NCBI GenBank assembly: GCA_028724525.1
Contig: JAQYCV010000044.1
Span: 24,505 to 88,504, forward strand
DNA: 64,000 nucleotides
Reading direction: 5' to 3'
Origin: Clostridiales bacterium
Lineage (GTDB): Bacteria; Bacillota; Clostridia; Saccharofermentanales; DTU023
The position numbers and the translations under genes were made by a program. Shown here in pieces: positions 30,634 to 42,447 of the stretch; the stretch's first letter is position 1, and every line of letters starts with the position of its first letter. The notes beneath the pieces are model-generated. The model saw only the letters and a list, made by a program, of their open reading frames with translations, did no database searches and was not told where the DNA came from.

Positions 30634-32049
30634 CTAGGCTTGCTTGTCTAAAGCATAGGCTAAGATCTGGCCGGCGATGGCAGAAACATCCACCCACTGA
30701 TTTTCTACGACCAAACTAATCGCAAGGGGGCATTCAGGATTTTGCAAAAAGCCTGTAAAGAGTGAATTGCTCTGATTGTCCCCTACCTGGCCAGCGTGTT
30801 CAGCCGTCCCTGTCTTCCCGCCTACCACTTGACCAGAAACCTGCGCCCCTTGGGCCATACCATGCTGGACCGCATAAATCATATCTTGGGCCAAAAGCTC
30901 CATGCTAGATCTAGTCCCAACAATATAAGCCGTTCTAGGCTGGGTGAGCTCTCCCCGGCTAGATCCAGGATTAAGGACCTCAGCCAATAAATGGGGCTCC
31001 ATCATTTGGCCACCCTGGGCAATAGCTCCAGAAATCATAGCGAGGTGGAGGGGGGAGACCGTCAGCTTCTGGCCTTCAATTGGCTGGCCGATAGCCAGCC
31101 AGCTCAAGGTGTAATCATCCAGCTGGGGGCTAATCTTCAGCTGGCTGGGCATAACGCTTAGCTTGTCCAAGCTTAGAGGGGCATTGAAGGCAAAGTTTTC
31201 CGCCGTCTTAAAGAGCTGCATAGCACCGACATTAAGGGCAAGTTGGCCAAAGTAGTGGTTACAAGAAAGAGCCAGAGCTTGACTTCTGTCTAAGAGGCCA
31301 TGGCCAGCATCTTGGCGGTTTTCTAAAACCGAGCCTGGCCCTAATAGGGGCTCACGGCCCTTGCATTGGACCTGGTAATCTGGCTGAAATTGATCGGAAG
31401 AAATCCAGGCCGCATCGGTTATGAGTTTAAAGGTGGAGCCAGGCGTGTACTGGCCTAAAAGAGCCTTATTGAAGAGGGAGCCTTCTTCAATATTTTGCCA
31501 ATGAATAACCTGGTCCGGTGCGACCAAAGGCGTGTTGACCAGGCAGAGAATCTCTCCCGTCTGGTAATTGAGAACCACCATAGAAGCCCGGTAGGGCTCC
31601 AGCAGTTCTGCAGCTTTTCGGCACAAATCCGCATCCAGGCTTAAGCGCAGGTCAGACCCCTTTAGACCCTGGCCCTTGAGGTCAAAGACCAACTGTTTAA
31701 AGAAGCCCCGGTTACTACCGGTTAATTCCGCCTGGTAGCGCTCTTCAATGGTGTTAGCAATATTATGACTGTAGTCCCCTATGGTCTGGACCAAGGCTGA
31801 TGCCAAGAGTGGATCTTCCGCATAGCGCCTTTGGCCATGCTCGCTCGAGGCTAGGATGATACCCTGCCGGTCTAAGATCCGGCCGGCTTTGGCATACTGG
31901 TCTGCTAAAGCCAATTTGTTTTCCCCACCATGGCCCGCGAGATTCGTTCGGCTCCGCTCCTGTTGAAAGATAATCCCCAAGACTAAGAAGACGAAGACCA
32001 GAATAAAGGCCACACTGACTAATAAAAGATTGCGAATTAACTGCTTCAT
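30634..32049 (-). CDS. Class B penicillin-binding protein (PbpA/FtsI-like transpeptidase)
   Basis: 471 residues. One TM anchor about 11-29, a short dimerisation region (GRILDRQGIILA), then the transpeptidase with STFK (S205, K208), SCN (262-264) and KTGT (412-415). It is short for the family, lacking PASTA repeats. It cross-links peptidoglycan outside the membrane. Its start overlaps the FHA-FtsW gene by 4 bp (ATGA), so the glycan polymerase and transpeptidase are made together. Confidence 0.9.
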   Translation of the reverse strand: MKQLIRNLLLVSVAFILVFVFLVLGIIFQQERSRTNLAGHGGENKLALADQYAKAGRILDRQGIILASSEHGQRRYAEDPLLASALVQTIGDYSHNIANTIEERYQAELTGSNRGFFKQLVFDLKGQGLKGSDLRLSLDADLCRKAAELLEPYRASMVVLNYQTGEILCLVNTPLVAPDQVIHWQNIEEGSLFNKALLGQYTPGSTFKLITDAAWISSDQFQPDYQVQCKGREPLLGPGSVLENRQDAGHGLLDRSQALALSCNHYFGQLALNVGAMQLFKTAENFAFNAPLSLDKLSVMPSQLKISPQLDDYTLSWLAIGQPIEGQKLTVSPLHLAMISGAIAQGGQMMEPHLLAEVLNPGSSRGELTQPRTAYIVGTRSSMELLAQDMIYAVQHGMAQGAQVSGQVVGGKTGTAEHAGQVGDNQSNSLFTGFLQNPECPLAISLVVENQWVDVSAIAGQILAYALDKQA

Positions 32050-33842
32050 CTATCCCCCTCAGCCTGGCGATTGGCAAGGCCTAGCAAGAGGCCAGCCATG
32101 AGGTACTTGGCCAACATAGAAGAACCACCTCGGGCAATAAAGGGCAAGGTAACACCCGTGAGGGGGACCAGGCCTGTAGAGCCAGCAACAACCACCGCTG
32201 CTTCAATAAAAAAGGAAGAGGCCAAACCAAGGATGAGGGCCGCCGAAAAGCTATCACGGGTGACCATAAAAGCATGGGCCCCGCGGAGCCATAGGGCCAT
32301 AAAAATGGCCACAAGGGCCAAGCCCACCAATAGCCCCTGCTCCTCTACTAAAAAGGGGAAAATCATATCTGAGCTCGCCAAGGGAATGGCCCGGGGCTCG
32401 GCCTGGCCACAACCTAAGCCGACCAGGCCTCCGCGAGACATGGCTTTTAAGCCACGAATAATCTGGTCGTTCTGCGCATTCAGCTCCGTCCATAAAGTCA
32501 GCCAGCCGTAGATTCTCCGGCGGACATAAGGAAAGACCTGATAGGCCAAGAAAAAGAAGCTAGACCCAGCCAAAAGGATTAGAGCTGTTTTAATATACTC
32601 TGATGTCATCACAAGGAAGACGACCAGACTTAAGGGCAGGAGAATCATGAGGGAGCCCAGGTCTGGTAACAACAAAACCAAGATAAAATTGCCGCCTGCC
32701 CAGGCCAGGAAAAGTAGTTGCCGTTTAAAGGACAAACGGACTTTAAAGGTCCAGGCTAAAACCAAGAGATAGGTTATTTTGGCAAATTCGCTGGGCTGAA
32801 TAGTCAAACCCATAGGCAGACGAATCCAGAGCCGCGCGCCCGTCCCTGTGATATCAGAGCCCAAGACTATGCTTGATAAGTAGAGCAAGGGCGTAAGGAC
32901 CAGGCACAGGGGCGCCAGACGCTCAATGAGTTTAGTACGGCTGACCAAGACAATGATTAAGGGCATGATAAGGAGGCCTAAAATGGGGAAAAGAGCCTGC
33001 TTAAACATATCTGTGCGGAGGAAGTCTAACCACTTATCCTGGTCCCAGTCAGGACTTGTAGGCATGCTACGATTTAAAAGGGAAAGCCGCATTTGTATGG
33101 CAAAGCCCAGGGACATTAACAAGGCGAAACAGGTAAAGGCCATGCTGTCAAAATGTCGATAGATGCGGGGCCAAAGCAAGGCTGAGGATAGGATAAGAAG
33201 CATGAAGAGCCCCGATAGCAAAAGAAATCCTGGAGCGAGCGCATTGAGATCAGCTGGCAAAACAAAAAGAACCTGAAGCAAGGCCAGGGGGAGGTAGAGG
33301 GCCAGAAGAATAGAGGCGAGGCCAGGCGGCTGACTCTGGTCCAAGGAGAGGTCTTCTTCAAGCTTCCGCAAGGACTGGCCAGACTTTTGGGCAGACTTGG
33401 CCTCATCAAAAAATGATAGGCTATAGCGACCTAGGACAATCTTATCCTCGTGACGCAAGCGCTTGCGCCCTTTTAGCTCCTTGCCATTGAGTTGAATAGC
33501 AGCCTTGCCAGAAAAATTATCGAGATACCAAGCCCCCTTGTAGAGATAAATCATGGCGTGATGGCGGAGGATTCCTCTTCCCTTCAGCTGGATGTCCGAC
33601 GAACGGGCTTTGCCCAAGGAGGTCGAAAAATACAGGGGATAATAGAGAATGCCATCCGGCTGACTGGGGTCCTCTCCTAGGAGAAAATAATGGTCAACAG
33701 GCTGCCGATGTAAAGTCAGGCGTTCCCGCAAGCGGCGATAGGCCGTAAAACAGAGTATAAGAGCGGCCAGGGCAAAGCATAAGCCCGTCAAGTAGCGGGA
33801 CACATAGGAAAAATAAACAAGTGACATTAACAGACAAGGCAT
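32046..33842 (-). CDS. FtsW/RodA/SpoVE-type glycan polymerase with N-terminal FHA domain
   Basis: 598 residues. One TM segment (about 10-34), then a cytoplasmic FHA-like domain (about 68-146: STSLGKARSSDIQLKG, RHHAMIYLYKGAWYLDN, LGRYSLSFF), a linker, and a SEDS polytopic domain (about 180-595) with LPMGLTIQPSEFAKI and LVGLGCGQAEPRAIP. SEDS proteins polymerise lipid II with a partner PBP, here the next gene. FHA domains read phospho-threonine, so a Ser/Thr kinase may control it. Start choice is uncertain: no strong ribosome site before either M1 or M6. Confidence 0.88.
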   Translation of the reverse strand: MPCLLMSLVYFSYVSRYLTGLCFALAALILCFTAYRRLRERLTLHRQPVDHYFLLGEDPSQPDGILYYPLYFSTSLGKARSSDIQLKGRGILRHHAMIYLYKGAWYLDNFSGKAAIQLNGKELKGRKRLRHEDKIVLGRYSLSFFDEAKSAQKSGQSLRKLEEDLSLDQSQPPGLASILLALYLPLALLQVLFVLPADLNALAPGFLLLSGLFMLLILSSALLWPRIYRHFDSMAFTCFALLMSLGFAIQMRLSLLNRSMPTSPDWDQDKWLDFLRTDMFKQALFPILGLLIMPLIIVLVSRTKLIERLAPLCLVLTPLLYLSSIVLGSDITGTGARLWIRLPMGLTIQPSEFAKITYLLVLAWTFKVRLSFKRQLLFLAWAGGNFILVLLLPDLGSLMILLPLSLVVFLVMTSEYIKTALILLAGSSFFFLAYQVFPYVRRRIYGWLTLWTELNAQNDQIIRGLKAMSRGGLVGLGCGQAEPRAIPLASSDMIFPFLVEEQGLLVGLALVAIFMALWLRGAHAFMVTRDSFSAALILGLASSFFIEAAVVVAGSTGLVPLTGVTLPFIARGGSSMLAKYLMAGLLLGLANRQAEGDR

Positions 33843-33870
33843 GCTTATTTATTTTAGCCTATTAGGCCAA

Positions 33871-33898
33871 TAAAAAAAGCCTGTCATCACGACAGGCT
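33871..33898 (-). terminator. Intrinsic terminator of hup
   Basis: On the minus strand AGCCTGTC (33898-33891) pairs with GACAGGCT (33885-33878), followed by seven T. Confidence 0.9.
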
Positions 33899-33922
33899 AA
33901 GAAGTTCAAAAGCAAAATAGAA

Positions 33923-34198
33923 CTAGCCGTTAATGCGTTCTTTGAGGTTTTTGCCTGCGCGGAAAGCGGGAGCCTTAGATGCGGGGATCTTAATGACTTC
34001 TTTGGTGCTGGGGTTGCGACCCATGCGTTCTGCACGCTCACGTACTTCAAAAGTACCAAAGCCAACAAGAACAACCTTATCACCTTTTTCCAGGTTTTCA
34101 GCAATGGCATCAAAAACTGCGTTAACAGCCTTTTCGCTCTCTTTTTTGGTCAGCTCTGTTTTTTCAGAAACAGCAGCGATTAGTTCAGTTTTGTTCAT
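33923..34198 (-). CDS. hup: HU-family DNA-binding protein
   Basis: 91 residues, the usual HU length. [13 protein letters not shown] at the start, [18 protein letters not shown] for the beta arm and [12 protein letters not shown] near the end are all typical. It bends DNA in the nucleoid. It has its own consensus promoter (34231-34259) and terminator. Confidence 0.97.
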   Translation of the reverse strand: MNKTELIAAVSEKTELTKKESEKAVNAVFDAIAENLEKGDKVVLVGFGTFEVRERAERMGRNPSTKEVIKIPASKAPAFRAGKNLKERING

Positions 34199-34230
34199 AT
34201 GAGCCTCCTTTAAGGACTTGATTCCAGAGC

Positions 34231-34259
34231 ATTATGCTGAGTGAGCGGCGGAATGTCAA
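34231..34259 (-). promoter_or_regulatory. Promoter of hup
   Basis: On the minus strand TTGACA (34259-34254), a 17-bp spacer and CATAAT (34236-34231), about 33 bp before the hup ATG. Confidence 0.8.
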
Positions 34260-34313
34260 GAGCCAAGCCTGTTTTGAGACTTTTTGCTAGGAATTTACAT
34301 TGCGACAGGCAGA

Positions 34314-35015
34314 CTAAAGGCTCTGTTCTTTCGTCTCTTTTTTGAGGCTGGTCATATCGGGGTAAAGATCTCGCTTTATTAACTTTTGGACTTGCTTCAG
34401 TAGGACTCGAATCGCTTCAGCATTTTTATAACGGTCTTTATCTTCTAGCAAAACCCGGGTTTTCACCGCTTGGAAGACGGGTTTGCCGTCCTTAATCATT
34501 AAGGGCAACATTTTATGCTTATGGGGCAGACCTGAAAGCTCTGTTTCTTTCAATTTGTGCAAGCAATAGCGGACATTGCGTTCCACCTGCCTAACTTCTA
34601 CTTGAAAATGCCGAGCCGTCATAGGATAAAGCGTTTTAGATAAAGAAGTGGATAAGGCAGGATTTAGGGTCAATTGAACCAGAATATAGCGTATAAAATG
34701 GTAGCCCTTGAGAGAATCATCAAAGGCATAGCAAGACAGGACAGCATCCACATAAAATTCTGCGTTGAATTTATCTTCTTTAATCTGGCGATCACTTTCC
34801 CGCATAAACTTTTGAGCCACGCCTTCAATGCGGCGGGCGGCATAAGGTGCCCCTTTGCGGCCATCTATGACATAATGATAATGACCCTGGGGGTCACAAA
34901 CGCCAAGATGACCCTTGTCGCCCATGAGCTGGTTAATGCGGTTTAAAAGTTCAGTATTACTGCCTGCAACATAAAATCCCAGGCTCTTCATAGCATTATC
35001 AGTAAAATAATTCAT
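34314..35015 (-). CDS. Regulator with Spo0A-type C-terminal DNA-binding domain and vestigial receiver
   Basis: 233 residues. Residues about 104-160 match the Spo0A C-terminal fold: GYHFIRYILVQL, LSKTLYPMTARHF and recognition helix VRQVERNVRYCLHKL (141-155). The N-terminal 95 residues start like a receiver (GFYVAGSNTELLNRI) but show no acidic pocket, no phosphorylatable aspartate in context and no conserved lysine, so control by phosphorelay is unlikely. A 70-residue tail follows the DNA-binding domain. A perfect 0A box overlaps the -35 of its own promoter (35111-35139), suggesting autoregulation. Its role outside sporulation is unknown. GGAGGAG precedes the ATG. Confidence 0.7.
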   Translation of the reverse strand: MNYFTDNAMKSLGFYVAGSNTELLNRINQLMGDKGHLGVCDPQGHYHYVIDGRKGAPYAARRIEGVAQKFMRESDRQIKEDKFNAEFYVDAVLSCYAFDDSLKGYHFIRYILVQLTLNPALSTSLSKTLYPMTARHFQVEVRQVERNVRYCLHKLKETELSGLPHKHKMLPLMIKDGKPVFQAVKTRVLLEDKDRYKNAEAIRVLLKQVQKLIKRDLYPDMTSLKKETKEQSL

Positions 35016-35110
35016 GCTCTCCTCCTTGGCGGCAAAATGGTGCTTAGGCTAGTTAGCCTTGTTTCTGGGCTGTTATTCTAGCATTAGCATAGCGAAGTAG
35101 AGAGCTTGAA

Positions 35111-35139
35111 ATTTTAGAAATAGAATAAAATTTGTCGAA
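35111..35139 (-). promoter_or_regulatory. Promoter with overlapping 0A box before the Spo0A-like gene
   Basis: On the minus strand TTCGAC (35139-35134), a 17-bp spacer and TAAAAT (35116-35111). The plus strand reads TTTGTCGAA (35131-35139), containing the exact 0A box TGTCGAA at 35133-35139. Overlap of 0A boxes with the -35 is known at Spo0A-controlled promoters such as spoIIG. Confidence 0.5.
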
Positions 35140-35152
35140 AAGCCTGCTTTAT

Positions 35153-37605
<2,453 letters not shown>

Positions 37606-37620
37606 TTAGGCCTAGCGAGC

Positions 37621-40272
37621 CTAACTTCGCTGAATCTGATCGAGTCTTTGTTGGCTGGCAAGGAGGGCATCCTGGTTCCCCTCTAGCTTGGCCCTTTCTT
37701 TCTCCACTACGGCAGCAGGTGCCTTGGAGGTAAAGTGTTCATTGGCCAGCATTTTTTGGCCACGGGCAATTTCACCCTTAAGGCGGTCGATTTCCGCAGC
37801 CAGCTTGGCGGCTTCTTCTTCAAGGTCTACAAGGTCTTCTAGGGCCAGGTAAACTGTACCCGGACCAAAGGGAGCAGAAACAGCGTTTAAGGGCAACTGA
37901 CTGTCGTCTGCATAGGTCTTGACTTGGCCAATATTAGCCAGGTGGGCCAGGATGGCAGGATTATCCTCAAAAATTTGTCGGACTTGAGGACTGTCGGCCA
38001 CAACCATGATATTAAGAGACTTCTTGGGACTAACCTGCTTGTCTGCGCGCAGATTGCGGATACCCCGAATAGCCTCCCGCAAGATGGAAATTTCTTCGGC
38101 ATCTTGGGGAAAGTCCAGGCTCTCCTCGACTTGGGGCCAGCTGGCACGAATGAGCTGGCCTTCTTCATGGATGAGATGCTGGTAAATGTCCTCCGTAAAG
38201 TAGGGCATGAAGGGGTGGAGGAGCTTGACTGCTAGGACCAAGACATAATTTAAAACATACTGGGCAGCCAAGCGGCTTTTGCCCTCCTGGCGCAAGCGGG
38301 GCTTTACCATCTCAATATACCAGTCGCAGAAATCATCCCAGAGGAAGGAATAGATATTTCCCAGGGCATTGCCCAGCTCAAACTTGTCAAAGTTCATATT
38401 GACATTTTTTAAGAGGGTTTGTGCCTGGTGCATGATCCAGCGGTCTTCCCTCTCCAGGTCAGCCAGGTCGACTGTAGAGAAGTCCATCTCCTCATCAAAG
38501 TTCATGACGGCAAAACGGAAGGCATTCCAAACCTTATTGATAAAGTTTCGGGCCGCTTCGATTTTCTCTGTAGAAAAGCGCTGGTCATTGCCGGGAGAAG
38601 CGCCATTCACCAGGGTGAAGCGCAAGGCATCCGCCCCGTAGAGCTGGATCATCTCTAGCGGATCGATCCCGTTGCCTAAAGACTTGGACATTTTTCTCCC
38701 CTGATCATCCCGAACCAGGCCATGGAAAGAGACGTACTTAAAGGGAATCTGCCCCGTCTGGTGGAGAGAGGAGAAAATCATCCGGGCAACCCAGAAAAAG
38801 ATAATATCGTAGCCGGTGACCAAGACATCTGTGGGGAAAAACTTAGCCAGCTCCGGCGTTTCATCCGGCCAGCCCAGGGTGGAGAAGGGCCAAAGGGCTG
38901 AGGAAAACCAGGTATCCAGGGTGTCAGGATCCTGTTCCAGATGGCTGGAACCACAATGTTCGCAGCAGTCTGGCGTGTGGTCACTCACCGTGATCTCACC
39001 GCAATCCTGGCAGTACCAAGCAGGTATCCTGTGGCCCCACCAGAGCTGGCGGGAGATATTCCAATCCCGCACATTCTCCATCCAATTGTCATAGACCTTG
39101 GTGAAACGCTCAGGCACAAACTGAATATCCCCGTTTTTTACGGCAGCAATCGCAGGCTTAGCCAGCTTATCCATGGCGACAAACCACTGTTTGGACAGGC
39201 GGGGCTCAATAACGGTATGGCAGCGATAGCAATGGCCAACCTGGTGAACCATGTCCTCTGTTTTCACCAGGAAACCTTCAGCCTCCAGGTCTTGGACAAT
39301 AAGCTTACGCGCTTCTTCCCGTGTGAGGCCAGCATACTTGCCCCCCTGGCTATTAATCCGGCCATCCTCTTCCATGATATTGATGATGGGCAGATTGTGG
39401 CGCCTGCCGACTTCAAAGTCATTGGGGTCATGGGCAGGCGTAATCTTGACAACACCAGTACCAAAATCCCTCTCCACATAGGCATCCGCCACCACGGGAA
39501 TTTCACGGCCGACCAGGGGCAGGATAACGCTTTTGCCCACATATTGCTGATAGCGGTCATCCTCAGGATGGACAGCCAGGGCGGTATCCCCCAGGAGGGT
39601 TTCAGGCCGGGTCGTAGCAATTTCCAGATAGGCAGATCCATCACTCAGGGGGTAGCGGATATGCCAGAAGGAGCCATGCTCTTCTTCATGCTCGACTTCC
39701 GCATCAGAAATAGAGGTCAGGCAATCAGGACACCAGTTAATCAGGCGCTCCCCTCTATAGATGAGGCCTTCTTTATACATATTCACAAAGACCTTAGTCA
39801 CGGCCTTGGAAAGGCCCGCATCCATGGTGAAGCGTTGCCTGGACCAGTCACAGGACAAGCCAAGGCTCTTGGACTGCTCTACAATATGGTCTCCATACTT
39901 TTCTTTCCAGGCCCAGGCCCGTTCTAAGAAAGCCTCTCTGCCGAGATCTTCTTTAGTCAGGCCTTCTGACCGCATGGCTTCCACAATCTTGACCTCTGTA
40001 GCGATAGAGGCATGGTCTGTACCCGGCAGGTAGAGGGCCTCGTAGCCCTGCATCCGCTTCTGCCGGATCAGCATATCCTGGAGACCCAAGTCAAGGGCAT
40101 GGCCAATATGCAGGTTGCCCGTAATATTAGGCGGGGGCATGACAATGCAGAAAGGCTCTTTGTCAGAATGGGGATCTGCCCCAAAAGCATCCTGGTCGAG
40201 CCAGGCTTGATAGATAAATCTTTCCCTCTCCTGGGGGACAAAGTGCTTAGCTACGCGGTCAATTCTTGCCAT
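37621..40272 (-). CDS. valS: Valyl-tRNA synthetase
   Basis: 883 residues from the ATG at 40270-40272, chosen because AGGAGGAG lies 7 nt upstream; an in-frame start 7 codons earlier runs into the upstream gene. HIGH motif GNLHIGHALD, a long editing domain, KMSKS motif GRKMSKSLG, an anticodon-binding domain, and a C-terminal coiled coil (LVDLEEEAAKLAAEIDRLKGE). No T-box leader was seen; it follows the esterase-like gene by 11 bp. Confidence 0.96.
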   Translation of the reverse strand: MARIDRVAKHFVPQERERFIYQAWLDQDAFGADPHSDKEPFCIVMPPPNITGNLHIGHALDLGLQDMLIRQKRMQGYEALYLPGTDHASIATEVKIVEAMRSEGLTKEDLGREAFLERAWAWKEKYGDHIVEQSKSLGLSCDWSRQRFTMDAGLSKAVTKVFVNMYKEGLIYRGERLINWCPDCLTSISDAEVEHEEEHGSFWHIRYPLSDGSAYLEIATTRPETLLGDTALAVHPEDDRYQQYVGKSVILPLVGREIPVVADAYVERDFGTGVVKITPAHDPNDFEVGRRHNLPIINIMEEDGRINSQGGKYAGLTREEARKLIVQDLEAEGFLVKTEDMVHQVGHCYRCHTVIEPRLSKQWFVAMDKLAKPAIAAVKNGDIQFVPERFTKVYDNWMENVRDWNISRQLWWGHRIPAWYCQDCGEITVSDHTPDCCEHCGSSHLEQDPDTLDTWFSSALWPFSTLGWPDETPELAKFFPTDVLVTGYDIIFFWVARMIFSSLHQTGQIPFKYVSFHGLVRDDQGRKMSKSLGNGIDPLEMIQLYGADALRFTLVNGASPGNDQRFSTEKIEAARNFINKVWNAFRFAVMNFDEEMDFSTVDLADLEREDRWIMHQAQTLLKNVNMNFDKFELGNALGNIYSFLWDDFCDWYIEMVKPRLRQEGKSRLAAQYVLNYVLVLAVKLLHPFMPYFTEDIYQHLIHEEGQLIRASWPQVEESLDFPQDAEEISILREAIRGIRNLRADKQVSPKKSLNIMVVADSPQVRQIFEDNPAILAHLANIGQVKTYADDSQLPLNAVSAPFGPGTVYLALEDLVDLEEEAAKLAAEIDRLKGEIARGQKMLANEHFTSKAPAAVVEKERAKLEGNQDALLASQQRLDQIQRS

Positions 40273-40283
40273 ATTATCTCCTC

Positions 40284-42419
40284 CTAAGACCATTCAAGTC
40301 CTTTAAATTCAATTTGATCTATATAAATGGAACCCTCAGCTTCCTTGTCTAGCAAGAGAAATTCCAGCCTGGTCAACCGCATGAGGTCTACCGGGGCATC
40401 TTTCAACTTGAAAACCAAGGTCTGCCAAGACAAGACATTCTTGATCTCTAAAGGTTCCGATACAGTTTCTCGGTCATTGACATCTGCTAAAAGCAGGCGC
40501 AGGGTCTTTATCCTGTGCTCTGTATTAAAGATTTGCAAGTGGAGTTCAGACCACAGGTGCAAATCTAAAGGCGGATAATCAGAAGCATAATCTAGGACGG
40601 GGCCAAAGCTTAAGGGCTTCTCATCAGCCTTGTTGTACTTAATAAAGATCGAGGCATTCCCCCGTCGCTTATTGTTGGCCTCCAAGTGAAAGCTCGCCCT
40701 GCCGGAATAGAGTTTCCAGAGGGGGTAAATTCCGGGCATCGCCTTGCCCCCCATACGCGGGCTTCTGGGGTCGGTAATGGGGAATTTAAAGGCTTCCAGG
40801 CTGTCGCAATAAGCCCAGCTACGAGGTGTTTCCGTGGGACGGATCTCCCGATCCAAACGAAAGGGCACGAGGGGCATGCCCGTAGACCCGCACAGGTTGG
40901 CCTCAGAGTTAAAGTTGCCAAAAGCATAGGCACAAGACCGAGGATTTTTAACCTCGTCATGCCAGACAATCACCCGCAGCTGATAAAGTTCCTTGGCCTC
41001 TGCCAGGACATAGGGACTGTCCTCACTACAGATCGTAAAACCCTTGAGCTGGGTCTCTCCAGCCCGTAAGCGAATCCCCTTGCCTGCATTATCAAAGGTT
41101 AAAAGAAGCTTGTTGCCCACACGCTCTGCCCCGATACATTCCGGCGCCGAAGCAGGCATATCTAAATGATAGGCCAAACCTTGGGCCACCCGGGACATGC
41201 GGCGGCCAATCTCAAACTTGGCCCTTGGGGTGTTAGGACTATCGTAATAACCCGAACCCTGGCGGAAGCTGAGGGGCAAGTCATAGTTGGTAATCAGGCC
41301 TGCCTTGAGGGGAAGACGGCGGCGGATAGCCGCCAAGGCTTCATTAAAGAAGGCTAGACGGGCGGGATCCAGGTCGGAAGCCAGGCGGGGGGTCATTTGT
41401 GAATAGACAAAGCTCAAGCCGGAAAGGGGGCTTTGGAACATTTCCTTAAAAACCTGGCAGAGGGCTGGCAGAGCCCGCATATAGTAGTCCGGATACTGGA
41501 GGTCTTCTTCTCCCTGATACCAGAGGATTCCCCGGAGGCTGAGGCTCGTATAGGGGGCCAGCTTATGGTTGAATAAAGCGCCAGGCTGGTTATGAAGGGC
41601 AAAGGGCAGGTTTTCTGCGGCCTTATCCTTTTGGGTGTAGGCACGGCTCTTCAGATAGCGGTCAGCCGCCTTTTCCTCGGCCGGGAGAGCATTCCAGTTA
41701 GACTTGTCGCGATAGTGCCGAATCTCCCGCACATGATTCTTAATGATAGCATCAGACTCTATCACGGCCCGGGGTAACCAAGAATGAATATAGGAAGCGG
41801 GACAGGCCAATGAAAAAACAGCCAGGGGAAGATTGAGGCTTTTCTGCAGATCAATGGCAAAAGCCACAGCGGCCGCGCTCAGCTTCAAGATTGCCGCCTG
41901 CTCGCCCGCCTGATACCAACGTCCCCCATAAATTTGCCCCACAGGGTTATAGGAGTATTCCTTGCTGCCAATCTTAAGTCCATCTTCATTTTGGGTAAAA
42001 AACCGGAGGCCCGAAGCATTGTTCAGGCTCTTGATTAAGGGGGCAACATCCGAGCATTCAACTGGCATGGACATATTGGATGAACCCGTAGCCAGCCAGA
42101 CCTCGCCAAAGAGGATATCATCAAATATCAGGCTCTCCCCGGCAGATTCTACCGTTAAGCGAAACTTATCGTAAGAGCCCTCAAACATGGGCAACTTAAA
42201 CTCAAAAAAGCCGTCAGCTTCCGCGTAATCCTTCTCTTGAAAAATCAGGCCGTACTCGGCTTCCATACTAGATAAAAGCCGGCCGGAAGGAAAACGTTCA
42301 AGACGGATCGTGACTTGGGCTGAAGGGCTGGTATTCCCGTAAATGCGGGTCCGAACCTGCTGTTGCAAGACCATGTGGTCTCCAAACCAGGCAGGCAGGC
42401 TAAGACTGACTTTTGACAT
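40284..42419 (-). CDS. Sialate O-acetylesterase-like SGNH hydrolase
   Basis: 711 residues. FGDHMVLQQQ near the N-terminus and LRGILWYQGEED are hallmarks of the sialate O-acetylesterase family. The nucleophile block is GEVWLATGSSNM (usually GQSNM), with the serine before NM. The C-terminal 130 residues look like a beta-rich carbohydrate-binding module (SIYIDQIEF). No signal peptide is visible, so it probably acts in the cytoplasm on imported acetylated sugars. Its place just before valS gives no functional clue. Substrate unproven. Confidence 0.75.
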   Translation of the reverse strand: MSKVSLSLPAWFGDHMVLQQQVRTRIYGNTSPSAQVTIRLERFPSGRLLSSMEAEYGLIFQEKDYAEADGFFEFKLPMFEGSYDKFRLTVESAGESLIFDDILFGEVWLATGSSNMSMPVECSDVAPLIKSLNNASGLRFFTQNEDGLKIGSKEYSYNPVGQIYGGRWYQAGEQAAILKLSAAAVAFAIDLQKSLNLPLAVFSLACPASYIHSWLPRAVIESDAIIKNHVREIRHYRDKSNWNALPAEEKAADRYLKSRAYTQKDKAAENLPFALHNQPGALFNHKLAPYTSLSLRGILWYQGEEDLQYPDYYMRALPALCQVFKEMFQSPLSGLSFVYSQMTPRLASDLDPARLAFFNEALAAIRRRLPLKAGLITNYDLPLSFRQGSGYYDSPNTPRAKFEIGRRMSRVAQGLAYHLDMPASAPECIGAERVGNKLLLTFDNAGKGIRLRAGETQLKGFTICSEDSPYVLAEAKELYQLRVIVWHDEVKNPRSCAYAFGNFNSEANLCGSTGMPLVPFRLDREIRPTETPRSWAYCDSLEAFKFPITDPRSPRMGGKAMPGIYPLWKLYSGRASFHLEANNKRRGNASIFIKYNKADEKPLSFGPVLDYASDYPPLDLHLWSELHLQIFNTEHRIKTLRLLLADVNDRETVSEPLEIKNVLSWQTLVFKLKDAPVDLMRLTRLEFLLLDKEAEGSIYIDQIEFKGLEWS

Positions 42420-42447
42420 CCTGACGCTTATCCTTTCCCCGCGAACT

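Noticed and set aside
38941..39927. 328-codon plus-strand ORF
   Set aside because: It lies entirely opposite valS, whose motifs are intact; composition is that of a shadow frame.
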